Source: Mesorhizobium sp. NZP2077 (GTDB lineage Bacteria > Pseudomonadota > Alphaproteobacteria > Rhizobiales > Rhizobiaceae). From it: a stretch of DNA of 64,000 nt. The notes below the pieces were generated by a model that worked only from the letters and a program-made list of their open reading frames with translations, was not told the DNA's origin and made no database searches. The position numbers and the translations under genes were made by a program. Location: positions 2,796,001 to 2,860,000 of the forward strand of contig NZ_CP051293.1 in the NCBI RefSeq assembly GCF_013170805.1, read 5' to 3'. The stretch's first letter is position 1. Each line of letters starts with the position of its first letter. Shown here piece by piece: positions 54,094-63,775 of this stretch.

Positions 54094-54122
54094 CCGGCTC
54101 CCTTCAATGGGAGCCGGTTTGT
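54094..54122 (+). terminator. Terminator after the alkene reductase gene
   Basis: 9-bp stem CCGGCTCCC/GGGAGCCGG, 6-nt loop, followed by TTTGT; 47 bp after the stop. Confidence 0.75.
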
Positions 54123-54290
54123 CACCGCGCCAATCCGCGACCGGACCCAAAGGGCCACGTCGCTTACGTTGCGGAGGTGGTGCTGTTTGAACGGATTTCT
54201 TTGCAGCAGTGACTTGCAGCGATCGAGAATTTGCCTGATCAAGTCGGCATAAGGCCAACAACCGGCAATTGTGCTTCAAAAACTGCTGAC

Positions 54291-55089
54291 ATGATGCTTC
54301 CCAGATTCCGGCGATCGATTGTAAAGGTGCGGCAGCCTCTCGCCGGTCTCGCCATCCTGCTGGCGCTCGGCGCTCCCGCCATGGCGACGGACAGCGACTT
54401 TCATGATTGCAGCAATGAAAAGGCGGATGCGCCCTTGCGGGTCGCTGCCTGCACGCGCGTCATGGCGGACGAGAGCGAGGCATATCGTGACCATGTCATT
54501 GCCTACGTCATGCGCGCGAGCGCACTGGCCGACAGTGGCGACTATGAAAGCCGGGGGCGGGCCTGGCGTAACAAGGGCGCCGACGGCAAGGCCGTCGCCG
54601 ACTTCAGTCAGGCGATCCTGCTCGACCCGACAAACGTTCGACCCTTTCAGGATAGGGGCATCCTGCGCTTCTATTCCGGCCCGATAGCCGATGCGCGGGC
54701 CGACCTGGAACAGGCTGCCAGGCTGGTGCCGGACAGCGCTTATTTCGCCATCTGGGTCGACCTTGCTGAGCGGCATGATGGCTCGGCGGGCGGTTTGCGC
54801 GCGGCGGAAGGCAGGCTCGACATGAACAGGTGGCCAGCGCCGGTGGTGCGGATGATGCTCGGCGAACTGACACCGGCGGCGGTCCTTACGGCGGCCGATG
54901 ACTCGGATCCGGTCAAGAGGACGGAACACATATGCGAGGCCAACTTCTTCGCGGCGGAACTTGACGCTGCAGAAGAATGATGATGACGCCGTGCGTCTTT
55001 ATCGTGATTCCATCAGCAATTGCCCCAAAAACTTCGTCGAATACAACGCGGCCAAAGCGGCGCTTCGCGCCACAGGGGTTACGCCGTGA
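54291..55089 (+). pseudogene. First TPR paralogue, deleted internally and frameshifted
   Basis: Starts MMLPRFRRSIVKVRQPLAGL with a signal peptide (LLALGAPAMAT) like its neighbour. It keeps only about one and a half TPR units (GKAVADFSQAILLDPTNVRP) instead of 14-17, and then the shared end domain (WPAPVVRMMLGELTPAAVL). Near 54965 the frame breaks (ends ELDAAEE); the rest, LQKNDDDAVRLYRDSI to ATGVTP, continues in another frame to TGA 55089. Compared with the third paralogue two bases are missing. Probably not functional. Confidence 0.8.
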
Positions 55090-57032
55090 GACGGCATTTT
55101 ACCTGTCTCGCCGTCCTGCTGGCGCTCGGCGCTCCCGCCATGGCAGCCGATAGCCATATGGATGTGTGCGCCAACGACAAGCTGACGCCGCCCAACCGGA
55201 TCGTCGCCTGCACCAACGTGATTGAGGACAAGGCGACCTCGGCAAGCGATCGGGAAATTGCCTATTTCGATCGCGGCAACGCGTTGGACGCGAACGGCGA
55301 ATACGACCGCGCCATTTCGGATTACGACAAGGCGATCGAACTCGATCCCAAGGACGCCGATGCCTTCAACAATCGTGGCCTGACCTGGAGCCACAAGAAG
55401 GACTATGACCGGGCGCTCGCCGACTACAGCGGGGCGATAGAGCTCAATCCACGATTTTCCCTTGCCTATGCCAACCGGGGCCTGATCTGGCACAGCCAGA
55501 AGCGCGACGAAGACCGCGCGATCGCCGATTTCAGCAAGGCGATCAGTCTCGAACCGCAAACCAGCGATGTCTATAACCTTCTCGGCAATGCGTATCTGCG
55601 CAAAGGCGACTATGACAGCGCCATCACCAGCTACAGCCAGGCGGTGTTTCTCGATCCCGAGAATCCCGATCAGTATTTCAACCTTGGGCTGGCCTGGACC
55701 TCCAAGGGCAATCCGGAACGCGCCATAGCAGACTACAGCCAGGCGATCAGCCTCGACGCGAAGCATGTCGATGCCTATCGCTGGCGCGCCGACGCCTGGG
55801 TCAAACAGGGCGACGCGGATCGCGCCATATCAGACTATGACGACGCCATCAGCATCGACCCCAGGGACGCCGAGACCTTCCGCAATCGTGGTGATCTGTG
55901 GTTCGGCAAGAAGGACTATGATCGTGCCATCGCCGATTACGGGCAGGCCATTCATGTCGATTCCAGAGATGCGGTAGCCTATAATGATCGTGGCTGGACC
56001 TGGTCGCAGAAGAACGACGCCGACCGCGCCATAGCGGATTTCGACAAGGCGATCAGCATCGATCCAACCTACGCCAGGGCCTACAACAATCGCGGCCTGG
56101 CGTGGTCGGACAAGGGCGATCTCGACCGTGCCATATCGGACTATGGCCAGGCGATCGCCATTGATCCCAAATATGCGCAGCCTTACGACAACCGGGGCTT
56201 GGCGCTGATGGACCAGGGTGAGTACGACCGTGCGATTGCCGATTACAATGTGGCGATCCTCCTCGACGCCGGTTATGCGCGGCCGCACAAGAACCGAGGC
56301 GCCGCTTGGGCTCGCAAGGGCCAGCTCGGCTATGCCATGGCGGACTATGACAGGGCCATCATGCTCAGTCCGGACTACGCCGGCGCCTATGTCGGCCGGT
56401 GCCGAGTCTGGGTCTACGAGGCGCAATACAACCGCGCCATATCCGATTGTAGTCAGGCGATCCACCTCGATGTCTTCTACACCCCCGCCTATGAAACGCG
56501 CGGCCTCGCCAACGTCTACAAGACCGCCTACAGCGACGCTTTCGTCGACTACGATGAAGCAGTGCGCCTCAACCCGACATCCGCGGGCGTCTATCAGGGC
56601 CGGGGCATCGCACGGTTTTACATTGGGTCGCCGGCAGGCGCGCAGGCCGACCTTGAGCAGGGTGCCAAGATGCTACCGAAGGATGCCTACTACGCGATCT
56701 GGGCGGACCTTGCCCGGCGGCGCAACGGGCAGCCAAGTATCCTGCATGACGCCGAGCTTGAGAAGACGAAATGGCCTGCGCCGCTGGTGCGCATGCTGCT
56801 GGGCGAACAAACGCCGGAGGCGGTACTCGCTGCCGCTGACGACCGGGACGCGACGAAGAAAAGCGAGCAGGTCTGCGAGGCGAATTTCTACACTGCGGAA
56901 TTCCTGCGGCGGCAGCATCGCGACGACGAGGCCGTGCCGCTCTACCGCCTCGCGCTCAGCGAGTGCCCCCGGGACTTCATCGAGCATCCAGCTGCGATGA
57001 CCGCGCTCCGCGTCATGGGCAAGGCGCCGTAG
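55086..57032 (+). CDS. Periplasmic TPR-array protein (middle paralogue, intact)
   Basis: A 648-residue protein starting at GTG 55086, which overlaps the TGA of the first paralogue. Signal peptide RRHFTCLAVLLALGAPAMA, then about 14 TPR units of 34 residues (residues about 58-530) with the A-x-x-D-Y-x-x-A-I-x-L-D-P pattern, and the conserved end domain (KWPAPLVRMLLGEQTPEAVL, VCEANFYTAEFLRRQ). TPRs form a superhelical scaffold binding peptides. Probably exported to the periplasm. Partners unknown. Confidence 0.85.
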   Translation: MRRHFTCLAVLLALGAPAMAADSHMDVCANDKLTPPNRIVACTNVIEDKATSASDREIAYFDRGNALDANGEYDRAISDYDKAIELDPKDADAFNNRGLTWSHKKDYDRALADYSGAIELNPRFSLAYANRGLIWHSQKRDEDRAIADFSKAISLEPQTSDVYNLLGNAYLRKGDYDSAITSYSQAVFLDPENPDQYFNLGLAWTSKGNPERAIADYSQAISLDAKHVDAYRWRADAWVKQGDADRAISDYDDAISIDPRDAETFRNRGDLWFGKKDYDRAIADYGQAIHVDSRDAVAYNDRGWTWSQKNDADRAIADFDKAISIDPTYARAYNNRGLAWSDKGDLDRAISDYGQAIAIDPKYAQPYDNRGLALMDQGEYDRAIADYNVAILLDAGYARPHKNRGAAWARKGQLGYAMADYDRAIMLSPDYAGAYVGRCRVWVYEAQYNRAISDCSQAIHLDVFYTPAYETRGLANVYKTAYSDAFVDYDEAVRLNPTSAGVYQGRGIARFYIGSPAGAQADLEQGAKMLPKDAYYAIWADLARRRNGQPSILHDAELEKTKWPAPLVRMLLGEQTPEAVLAAADDRDATKKSEQVCEANFYTAEFLRRQHRDDEAVPLYRLALSECPRDFIEHPAAMTALRVMGKAP

Positions 57033-57129
57033 CGCGGTTCGTCGCTTCATGGAATCGCAGAAGCCCTCCATCGCACATTCTATTGACCGAAGAAGTGCGG
57101 TCGATCCCGATGGCCGGGCGGGGCAAACA

Positions 57130-57519
57130 ATGGCAGACAGCATTGTCGGCGACTGGACAGTCAGCCGCAGCATGATCGATTTTTTGACCGGTACGACCTA
57201 CCGCTTCGCCGGCGAGGCCGTGGTGACGCAAGATATGTTCAGCGAGCATGGCGTCATGCGGATCGGTTCTCGCGAAATGCCGGCCAGCAGGCGCTACCGG
57301 CTGGAGCCGGGCGAGCGTTCGGTGCACATCCTGCACGCGGATAGCCGCGATTTCATCGAACTCGAGCTGAAGGCGGCACAGACTGTCCGCCATCTCTGCG
57401 GCGCCGATCTCTATGTCGGGCGCTTCTTCTTTCGCGGGCCTGACGAATGGGCCGAGGCGTGGCGGGTCAAAGGCCCACGCAAGAATTATGCGAGCCTTGG
57501 CCGGTTTTGCCGCCAGTAA
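57130..57519 (+). CDS. DUF6314-like protein
   Basis: A 129-residue protein: MADSIVGDWTVSRSMIDFLT, TTYRFAGEAVVTQDMFSEHG, then RYRLEPGERSVHILHADSRD and HLCGADLYVGRFFF. The pattern (WTVSR-, GEA-, H-L-C-G-D-Y) fits the DUF6314 family, a calycin-like small barrel by inference. It interrupts the run of TPR genes. ATG 57130 chosen over an upstream frame start with poor composition. Confidence 0.75.
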   Translation: MADSIVGDWTVSRSMIDFLTGTTYRFAGEAVVTQDMFSEHGVMRIGSREMPASRRYRLEPGERSVHILHADSRDFIELELKAAQTVRHLCGADLYVGRFFFRGPDEWAEAWRVKGPRKNYASLGRFCRQ

Positions 57520-57647
57520 GAGCCGCGGATCGCGAAAATCCTGCAATCACCTGGAAGTGGTTGGAAGCAATGCTCGGCCTTGGCTAAAAAGCTCAAGGCG
57601 GCAGCGACAGGTCGAAGCACCTGGCCGAAATCGAATGAGGAGTCTCG

Positions 57648-59959
57648 ATGATCAAGGGCGAGTTGATCGTGCTGGTCCGCAAATGGTACTGGCTTATAAC
57701 GCTGGTGATCATTGTTGCCGGGATGGTATTCGCGCGGTTTTTGCAGACTGACCCGAACTATACCGATTGCATCGGCCAAAAAGTCGACACAGCCCGGCAA
57801 ATCGCAGCCTGTACGCAAGTCATCGAATACGCCGGCGCCGGCAGGCGCAGCGTCGCTTACGTCATGCGCGGCAATGTCTGGGTGTCAAAGGGAAACTACA
57901 CAAGGGTGACAATAATCGCGCGATGGTCGACTACGACCAGGCGGTCAGCCTCGATCCCAAGAATGTCGATGCCTACAACAATCGAGGCCTGGTGTGGGTT
58001 GCCAGGGGTGACAATGATCGCGCCATCGCCGAGTACGACCAGGCGCTCGGCCTCGATCCCAAACATGCGATTTCCTATTTCAACCGGGGTATCGCATGGG
58101 CGCACAAGAACGACTATGACCATGCCATTGCCGACTACGATCAGGCGATCAGTCTCGACCCGAAATTCGCCGAGGCCTATAACAATCGAGGTCTGATCTG
58201 GGCCACCAGGGGCAATGACGATCGCGCCATCCCCGACTATACCCAGGCGATCAGCCTCGATCCCAAGCAGGCCGCCTTTTATTCCAACCGAGGCATGGCA
58301 TGGGCCCGCAAGGGTGACGATGACGCCGCCATTGCCGACTACGACAAGGCGGTGGGTGTCGATCCCAAATCTTCATTCTCTTACTTCAACCGAGGCTTGG
58401 CATGGGCCCGCAAGGGCGACGATGACGCGGCCATTGCCGACTACGACAAGGCGATCAACCTCGATCGCAAGATCATCAATGCTTATAACAATCGAGGTCT
58501 GCTGTGGGCTGCCAAGGGCGATTACGACCGCGCCATCGCCGACTATGATCAAGCCATCGGCCTTGATCCCAAACCTGCCATTCCTTATTCCAATCGAGGC
58601 ATCGCATGGGTGAGGAAGGGCGACAATGACCGTGCCATTGCCGACTTCGACCAGGCGATCAGCCTCGATCCGAAAAATACGCTCTCTTACTTCAACCGAG
58701 GCATGGCATGGGCCCACAAAGGCGACAATGACCGCGCGATCGCGGACTACAGCCAGGCACTTAGCCTCGATCCGAAAAGCGCCGATGCCAACAACAACCG
58801 AGGCCTGCTGTGGGTTGCCAAGGGTGACTATGACCGCGGCATATCAGACTACAACCAGGCGCTCGGCCTGGACCCAAAACATGCCCTCTTTTATTTCAAC
58901 CGTGGCATGGCATGGGGAAAGAAGGGCGACAACGACCATGCCATTGCCGACTTGGACAAGGCGATCAGCCTCGATCCGAAAAAGGCCGATGCCTACAACA
59001 TTCGAGGCCTGCTGTGGGTTGCCGAGGGTGACTATAAGCGCGGCATATCAGACTACAGCCAGGCGCTCAGCCTCGACCCGAAACATGCCGTCTCCTATTA
59101 CTACCGAGGCATCGCGTTGGGAAAAAAGGGCGACAATGATCGCGCGATGGCTGACTACGACCAGGCGATCAGCCTCGATCCGAAAATAACCGATGCCTAC
59201 AACAATCGAGGCCTGCTGTTTGTTGCCAAGGGCGACTACGACCGCGGCATCTCAGACTACAACCAGGCGCTTAGCCTGGACCCGAAACATGCCCTCTCTT
59301 ATTACAACCGAGGCCTCGCATGGGACAGGAAAGGCGACAATGATCGAGCAATCGCAGACTACAACGAAGCAATCAGCCTTGATCCAAACAACGCCGAATT
59401 TGCCGCAGCATACGGCGGTCGAGGGATGGCATGGGCTGACAAGGGCGACAATGCGCGAGCACTAGCCGACCTCGACAAAGGGATTTCCCTCGATCCGAAA
59501 AATGCCGACATCTATGATCGCCGGGGGATCGTCTCCTTCTATTCCGGTGCGCTGGCCAAGGCCCGGGCCGATTTCGAACAGGCGGCCACGCTCGAGCCCG
59601 ACTTTGCCTATTCCGCGATCTGGCTGGATTTGGCCAATCGGCGCAGCGGCTTTGGCAGCCATTTGCAGGGCTGGATCGGCAAGGTCGACATGACGAAATG
59701 GCCGGCACCGGTGGTTCGGATGCTGCTTGGCGAGCAGACACCAGCCGATACACTCAAGGCCGCCGACGATCCGGACGCGACAACGAAAACCGGGCAGGTC
59801 TGCGAGGCCAATTTCTATACGGCCGAACTCAGCCGGTTACAGGGCCAAAACGATGAAGCGTTGCAGCTTTACCGGGCCGCCATCGGCCGTTGCCCCAAAG
59901 GCTTCTATGAGTACCAAGCGGCCAAGGCTGCACTGCGCGAACTGGGCGTATCGCTATAA
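57648..59959 (+). pseudogene. Third TPR paralogue, interrupted by a 14-nt insertion
   Basis: From ATG 57648 the first part encodes a membrane anchor (WYWLITLVIIVAGMVFARF) and VIEYAGAGRRSVAYVMRGN. At 57893 the frame breaks. Removing 14 nt (57893-57906) between two AAGGG copies restores VSKGDNNRAMVDYDQA and a continuous frame to TAA 59959 (766 codons). The second part has about 17 TPR units of 34 residues, several nearly identical in DNA with a two-unit (204-bp) alternation, then the shared end domain (KWPAPVVRMLLGEQTPADTL). As it stands, only an anchored stub or an internal re-start product would be made. Confidence 0.85.
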
Positions 59960-59979
59960 TCAAGGCATTGGCGGTGACG

Positions 59980-59998
59980 TATACCAATTTTTGGTATA
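59980..59998. promoter_or_regulatory. parDE operator
   Basis: Perfect inverted repeat TATACCAA-TTT-TTGGTATA, 31 bp before the ParD start, overlapping the expected promoter; typical for ParD autorepression. Confidence 0.8.
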
Positions 59999-60028
59999 TG
60001 CTGGCGTCATTGATCAAAGGATGATCCC

Positions 60029-60274
60029 GTGCCCCGAAATACCTCGGTCTCCCTTGGCGATCATTTCGCCGGTTTCATCGATACGCAGGTTCAGACGGGC
60101 CGTTATGGCTCGGCAAGTGATGTCGTGCGTGCCGGTCTGCGGTTGCTCGAAGAACACGAAGCCAAAGTCGCGGCCTTGCAGAACGCCCTCATTGCCGGCG
60201 AAGAATCCGGTACACCTGTCGCCTTCGACAGCGCTTCGTTCCTAAGCAGGATGAAGGCCAAGCATGCCAGGTAA
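60029..60274 (+). CDS. parD: ParD-type antitoxin
   Basis: An 81-residue ribbon-helix-helix protein: PRNTSVSLGDHFAGFIDTQV, then YGSASDVVRAGLRLLEEHEA and a flexible toxin-binding tail (SFLSRMKAKHAR). GTG start at 60029 with AAGGATG upstream. Its end overlaps the toxin start by 11 bp. Binds DNA at the inverted repeat upstream. Confidence 0.93.
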   Translation: MPRNTSVSLGDHFAGFIDTQVQTGRYGSASDVVRAGLRLLEEHEAKVAALQNALIAGEESGTPVAFDSASFLSRMKAKHAR

Positions 60275-60563
60275 GAGCCGCCAATATCGGCTCTCACCCC
60301 TGGCGGAAGCTGATCTGGAAGATATCTGGCTCTATACGTTCAAACAGTGGTCATTGGAACAAGCGGATCGGTATCATCGCGATTTGGTCGACGTCATCGA
60401 AGCCTTGGCCCTCGGCGTCAAAACGGGTCGTCGCGTCGATGTGCGCGAAGGGTATTTCAAATACCCAGCCGGCCAGCATTTCATTTTCTTCCGTCAGTCC
60501 GAAACGACCCTGGATGTCATCCGCATCCTGCATCAACGCATGGACATTGAACGACATCTGTGA
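60264..60563 (+). CDS. parE: ParE-type toxin
   Basis: A 99-residue RelE/ParE-fold protein: RLSPLAEADLEDIWLYTFKQ, WSLEQADRYHRDLVDVIEAL (partial), then GYFKYPAGQHFIFFRQSE and VIRILHQRMDIERHL. ParE toxins poison DNA gyrase; the motif set (R-x-G-x-y..H-x-I-x-F, I-L-H-x-x-M) is complete. ATG 60264 overlaps parD. It looks intact. Confidence 0.93.
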   Translation: MPGKSRQYRLSPLAEADLEDIWLYTFKQWSLEQADRYHRDLVDVIEALALGVKTGRRVDVREGYFKYPAGQHFIFFRQSETTLDVIRILHQRMDIERHL

Positions 60564-60620
60564 CGCCCCAAGCGCGTTCACCAATGTACGCCGGGCCGAT
60601 TGACCGGACGTGTCGGCGCT

Positions 60621-61409
60621 TCAGTGCCGCAGAATCTTGCTCAGAAACGCCCGGCTGCGGTCGGTCCTGGGGTGCGAGAAGAATTCGTCGGGCGTGCCGC
60701 TTTCGACGATGGCGCCGGCGTCCATGAACACCACGCGCTGGGCGACCTTGCGGGCAAAGCCCATCTCATGCGTCACCACCATCATGGTCATGCCTTCCTC
60801 GGCGACCGCCACCATGACGTCGAGTACTTCTGAAATCATCTCGGGATCGAGAGCCGAGGTCGGCTCGTCGAACAGCATGATTTTCGGCCGCATGCCGAGG
60901 CAGCGCGCGATCGCTACGCGCTGCTGCTGGCCGCCGGAGAGCTGTGCCGGATAGGCGTCGACCTTGTCGGCAAGGCCAACCTTGGCCAGCAGTTCGCGGC
61001 CGGCCTTTTCAGCTTCAGTGCGTTGGATCTTGCGGACATGGATCGGGGCCAGCGTGACGTTTTCGAGCGCGGTCTTGTGCGGGTAGAGGTTGAAGGACTG
61101 GAAGACGAAGCCGATCTCGGTGCGCAGTTGCGTCATGTTCGTGGCGGGGTCGCCAACACGCTGGCCGTCGACGATGAGATCGCCGTCCTTGATCGTCTCC
61201 AGGCCGTTTATGCAGCGGATCAGCGTGCTCTTGCCCGAGCCGCTCGGGCCGCAGACGACGACCACTTCGCGCGGCTCGACGCTCAGCGTGATGTCCTTCA
61301 ACACGTTGAGCGTGCCGAACCATTTGTTGACGCCGCGAAAATCGATCATGCCGGTTTTGGCTGGGCCGGTTTTGGTCATGCCGGTCTTGGTCATATTTGG
61401 CGTGCTCAT
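60621..61409 (-). CDS. Polar amino-acid ABC transporter ATP-binding protein
   Basis: A 262-residue GlnQ-type ATPase: Walker [15 protein letters not shown]-loop [14 protein letters not shown], signature [15 protein letters not shown], Walker [15 protein letters not shown], switch His VVTHEMGFA. The N-terminus is extended by a short near-repeat ([15 protein letters not shown]) before [12 protein letters not shown], where most homologues begin. Cytoplasmic energy module for the two permeases upstream in the operon. Confidence 0.95.
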   Translation of the reverse strand: MSTPNMTKTGMTKTGPAKTGMIDFRGVNKWFGTLNVLKDITLSVEPREVVVVCGPSGSGKSTLIRCINGLETIKDGDLIVDGQRVGDPATNMTQLRTEIGFVFQSFNLYPHKTALENVTLAPIHVRKIQRTEAEKAGRELLAKVGLADKVDAYPAQLSGGQQQRVAIARCLGMRPKIMLFDEPTSALDPEMISEVLDVMVAVAEEGMTMMVVTHEMGFARKVAQRVVFMDAGAIVESGTPDEFFSHPRTDRSRAFLSKILRH

Positions 61410-61435
61410 GTCCGTGCGCCCTTTGAGGTTCGATG

Positions 61436-62110
61436 TCACAGCTGCACCTCGCCATGGGCCGCGCCCATGCGGCGCTCCAGCCGGCGGGCGAGCATGATCA
61501 GGGGATAGCAGACGATGAAATAGCCGACGCCGACGAGGAAGAAGACCAGGAGGCCGTTGGGCACGCGCTGCACCACCAGCCAGCCGACGCGGGTGAGGTC
61601 GGTCAGTCCGATCGCCGAGACGACGGATGAATCCTTGATCAGCAGCACATATTGCCCGACCAGCGGCGGCAGCACGATGCGCATGGCCTGCGGCAGCACC
61701 ACCTGGCGCATGCGCTGCCAGCGCGACAGGCCGGATGCAAGCGCTGCCTCGACCTGGCCGGTCGGCACCGAGCGGATGCCGGCGGCGACGATCTCGCAGA
61801 TGAAGCAAGCGGCGAGGTTGGTCAGCGCGATGATGCCGGCGGTGAAGGCGTCGAGCTCGATACCGAACTCGGGCAGGATGAAGAAGATCAGGAAGATCTG
61901 CACCAGGAACGGCGTGCCGCGGATCAGGTCGACCCAGGCGCCGATGACGCTCGAGATCAGCCGGTTGCCGCCGGTGCGCAAGATGCCGAGGCCGAAGCCG
62001 AGCAAGGTGCCGAGCACCAGGCTGATCAGCGACAGCACCACCGTCATGCCGAGGCCGCGCAAGGCGAGGGGATAGGAACCGGCGAGGCTGAGGAACTGTT
62101 GCCAGATCAT
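61436..62110 (-). CDS. Polar amino-acid ABC permease
   Basis: A 224-residue HisM/GlnP-type permease, about five helices: [18 protein letters not shown] and the conserved loop [36 protein letters not shown] 62110 overlaps the stop of the upstream permease (ATGA). It pairs with the other permease to form the membrane channel. Confidence 0.95.
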   Translation of the reverse strand: MIWQQFLSLAGSYPLALRGLGMTVVLSLISLVLGTLLGFGLGILRTGGNRLISSVIGAWVDLIRGTPFLVQIFLIFFILPEFGIELDAFTAGIIALTNLAACFICEIVAAGIRSVPTGQVEAALASGLSRWQRMRQVVLPQAMRIVLPPLVGQYVLLIKDSSVVSAIGLTDLTRVGWLVVQRVPNGLLVFFLVGVGYFIVCYPLIMLARRLERRMGAAHGEVQL

Positions 62111-62778
62111 GTCCGCGCCCCCGCTGTGCCGAGCCAGCGGCTGGACAGAACTGCCAGTCCTTTGAGGCAGTAGTAGAGCAGCAGGTAGAAGGCGGCGATG
62201 GTGAGAAAGCCTTCCGCCGGCATGAAACGGTCGGAGGCGAGCAGTTGCCCGGCGCGCGTCAGTTCGGCGACCGAGATCAGCGACAGCAGGGCGGAATCCT
62301 TGACCAGCACGATCGCCTGGCCGAGCAGCGGCGGGATCGTCACCTTGAAGGCTTGCGGCAGCACCACCAGCCGCATGCGCTGAACATAGGTCATGCCCGA
62401 GGCGACGCTGGCTTCGACCTGGCCGCGCGGGATCGACAGGATGCCGGCGCGAATGATCTCGGCGATATAGGCGCCGCTGTTCAGGGACAGCGCCAGGATG
62501 CCAACGACGAGTTCCGGCAGGACGAAGCCGAGCCGGGGCAGGCCGAAATAGAGGAAATAGAGCTGCGCCAGCAAGGGCGTGGCGCGCACGGCGTCGATAT
62601 AGGCCTTGGCCGGGGCGCGAAACAGCCAGCCGCGCTGCAAATTCATGGCGCACAGCACGATGCCCACGACGAGCGCGCCGACGAAGGACAGCGCCGACAG
62701 CCAGACGGTCGTGATCAGCCCCTGCCCGAACAGAGGCAGATATTCGACGATGGTGCGGAAACTGAAATTTTCGAGCAT
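62107..62778 (-). CDS. Polar amino-acid ABC permease
   Basis: A 223-residue HisQ/GlnP-type permease: [40 protein letters not shown] and EAA loop [20 protein letters not shown] followed by [13 protein letters not shown]. First permease of the operon, 104 bp after the binding-protein gene and separated from it by a long hairpin. Confidence 0.95.
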   Translation of the reverse strand: MLENFSFRTIVEYLPLFGQGLITTVWLSALSFVGALVVGIVLCAMNLQRGWLFRAPAKAYIDAVRATPLLAQLYFLYFGLPRLGFVLPELVVGILALSLNSGAYIAEIIRAGILSIPRGQVEASVASGMTYVQRMRLVVLPQAFKVTIPPLLGQAIVLVKDSALLSLISVAELTRAGQLLASDRFMPAEGFLTIAAFYLLLYYCLKGLAVLSSRWLGTAGART

Positions 62779-62824
62779 CGTGGGTGAAGTCCCAGAGTGC
62801 GGGAAGCGGCGGACGCAGCGAATT

Positions 62825-62870
62825 CCGAGCGGCTTCGCGCGGCGCCTAAGATGCGCGCGAAGCCGCTCGG
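62825..62870. other. Long hairpin between binding-protein and permease genes
   Basis: A 16-bp perfect stem CCGAGCGGCTTCGCGC/GCGCGAAGCCGCTCGG (62825-62840 and 62855-62870), loop 14 nt. On the operon strand the T run is on the wrong side for termination. It is more likely a 3' stabiliser that keeps the binding-protein mRNA abundant over the permease mRNA. Confidence 0.65.
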
Positions 62871-62882
62871 TTTTATTGCTGC

Positions 62883-63671
62883 TTAGTGATCCTTCTTCCA
62901 GGCGTCGGAATTCACCCAGTAGTCGAGGTTCTTCTGCAGGCGGCCGTCGATGGTGACCTGGTTGAGGAACAGGTTCATCCAGATCAGCAGGTCCGGCTCG
63001 TCATAGCGGGTGGCGAAGGCAAGCGGCTCCTTCGACAGAAGATCCGGCATGATGGTGAAGCTGCCGGCCGGGTAGGCCGTCTGCTGGCCCTTGACCGCCG
63101 AGATGTCGTTGACGCCGCAATCGGCCTGGCCGTTGTTGACGGCGTCGAGCAGCAGCGGGCCGCCGCCCTTGTAGCTCTTGATGTCGGCATCGGGGAAGGC
63201 GGCCTTGGCTTCCTTCTCACCGGTGGCGCCGAGCAGCACGGCGATCTTGGTGCCCTTGGCCTTGCAGTCCTCGGTGGTCTTGAACTTGCTGTCGGCCTTG
63301 GTGAAGACGGTGCTGCCCGTATACATGTAAGGCGTGGTGAAGGCGACCTTCATGCCGCGCGCCAGCGTCGGCGTCATGTCGGCGACCAGCAGATCGGCCT
63401 TGCCCGAAAGCAGCGCCGGGATCAGGCCATCCCAGTCGAAGTCGAGGAAGGTGATTTTCACACCCATTTCCTTGGCCATCAGTTCGGCGAGTTCAACCGA
63501 ACTTCCGGTGCGTTCGCCATTGGCGCCGACCAGCGAGAAGGGCGGTCCTTGAGTCTGCACCGCAACCCGCAATTCGCCGCGCTTGGTGATCTCGTCGAGC
63601 GTTCCGGCACTGGCGGCGGCGGTCAAGCCCGCGAGCGCAAGTCCGGCGATGAAAAGTCTGGCAATCTTCAT
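62883..63671 (-). CDS. Amino-acid ABC transporter substrate-binding protein
   Basis: A 262-residue periplasmic SBP family 3 protein: signal KIARLFIAGLALAGLTAAASA, then ITKRGELRVAVQTQGPPFSL and GERTGSSVELAELMAKEMGV, LLVADMTPTLARGMKVAFTTPY (partial, ligand-binding). A Cys pair (EDCKA and QADCG) may form a disulfide. First gene of the importer. Family members bind glutamine, arginine, cystine or similar; exact ligand not determinable. Confidence 0.94.
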   Translation of the reverse strand: MKIARLFIAGLALAGLTAAASAGTLDEITKRGELRVAVQTQGPPFSLVGANGERTGSSVELAELMAKEMGVKITFLDFDWDGLIPALLSGKADLLVADMTPTLARGMKVAFTTPYMYTGSTVFTKADSKFKTTEDCKAKGTKIAVLLGATGEKEAKAAFPDADIKSYKGGGPLLLDAVNNGQADCGVNDISAVKGQQTAYPAGSFTIMPDLLSKEPLAFATRYDEPDLLIWMNLFLNQVTIDGRLQKNLDYWVNSDAWKKDH

Positions 63672-63775
63672 TTTGGTATTCCTCCCTGTTGGATGTTGTT
63701 TTGCCCGCGGATTCCCTTGGGCGCTTTTTTGAGCGGCGGCGCCGTTTGCCGGCGGCAGCCACCGTTCGAAAATTC

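Noticed and set aside
54291..59959. Possible CRISPR-like array because of regular repeats
   Set aside because: The repeats are coding TPR units of 102 bp with no unique spacers of constant length and no cas genes.
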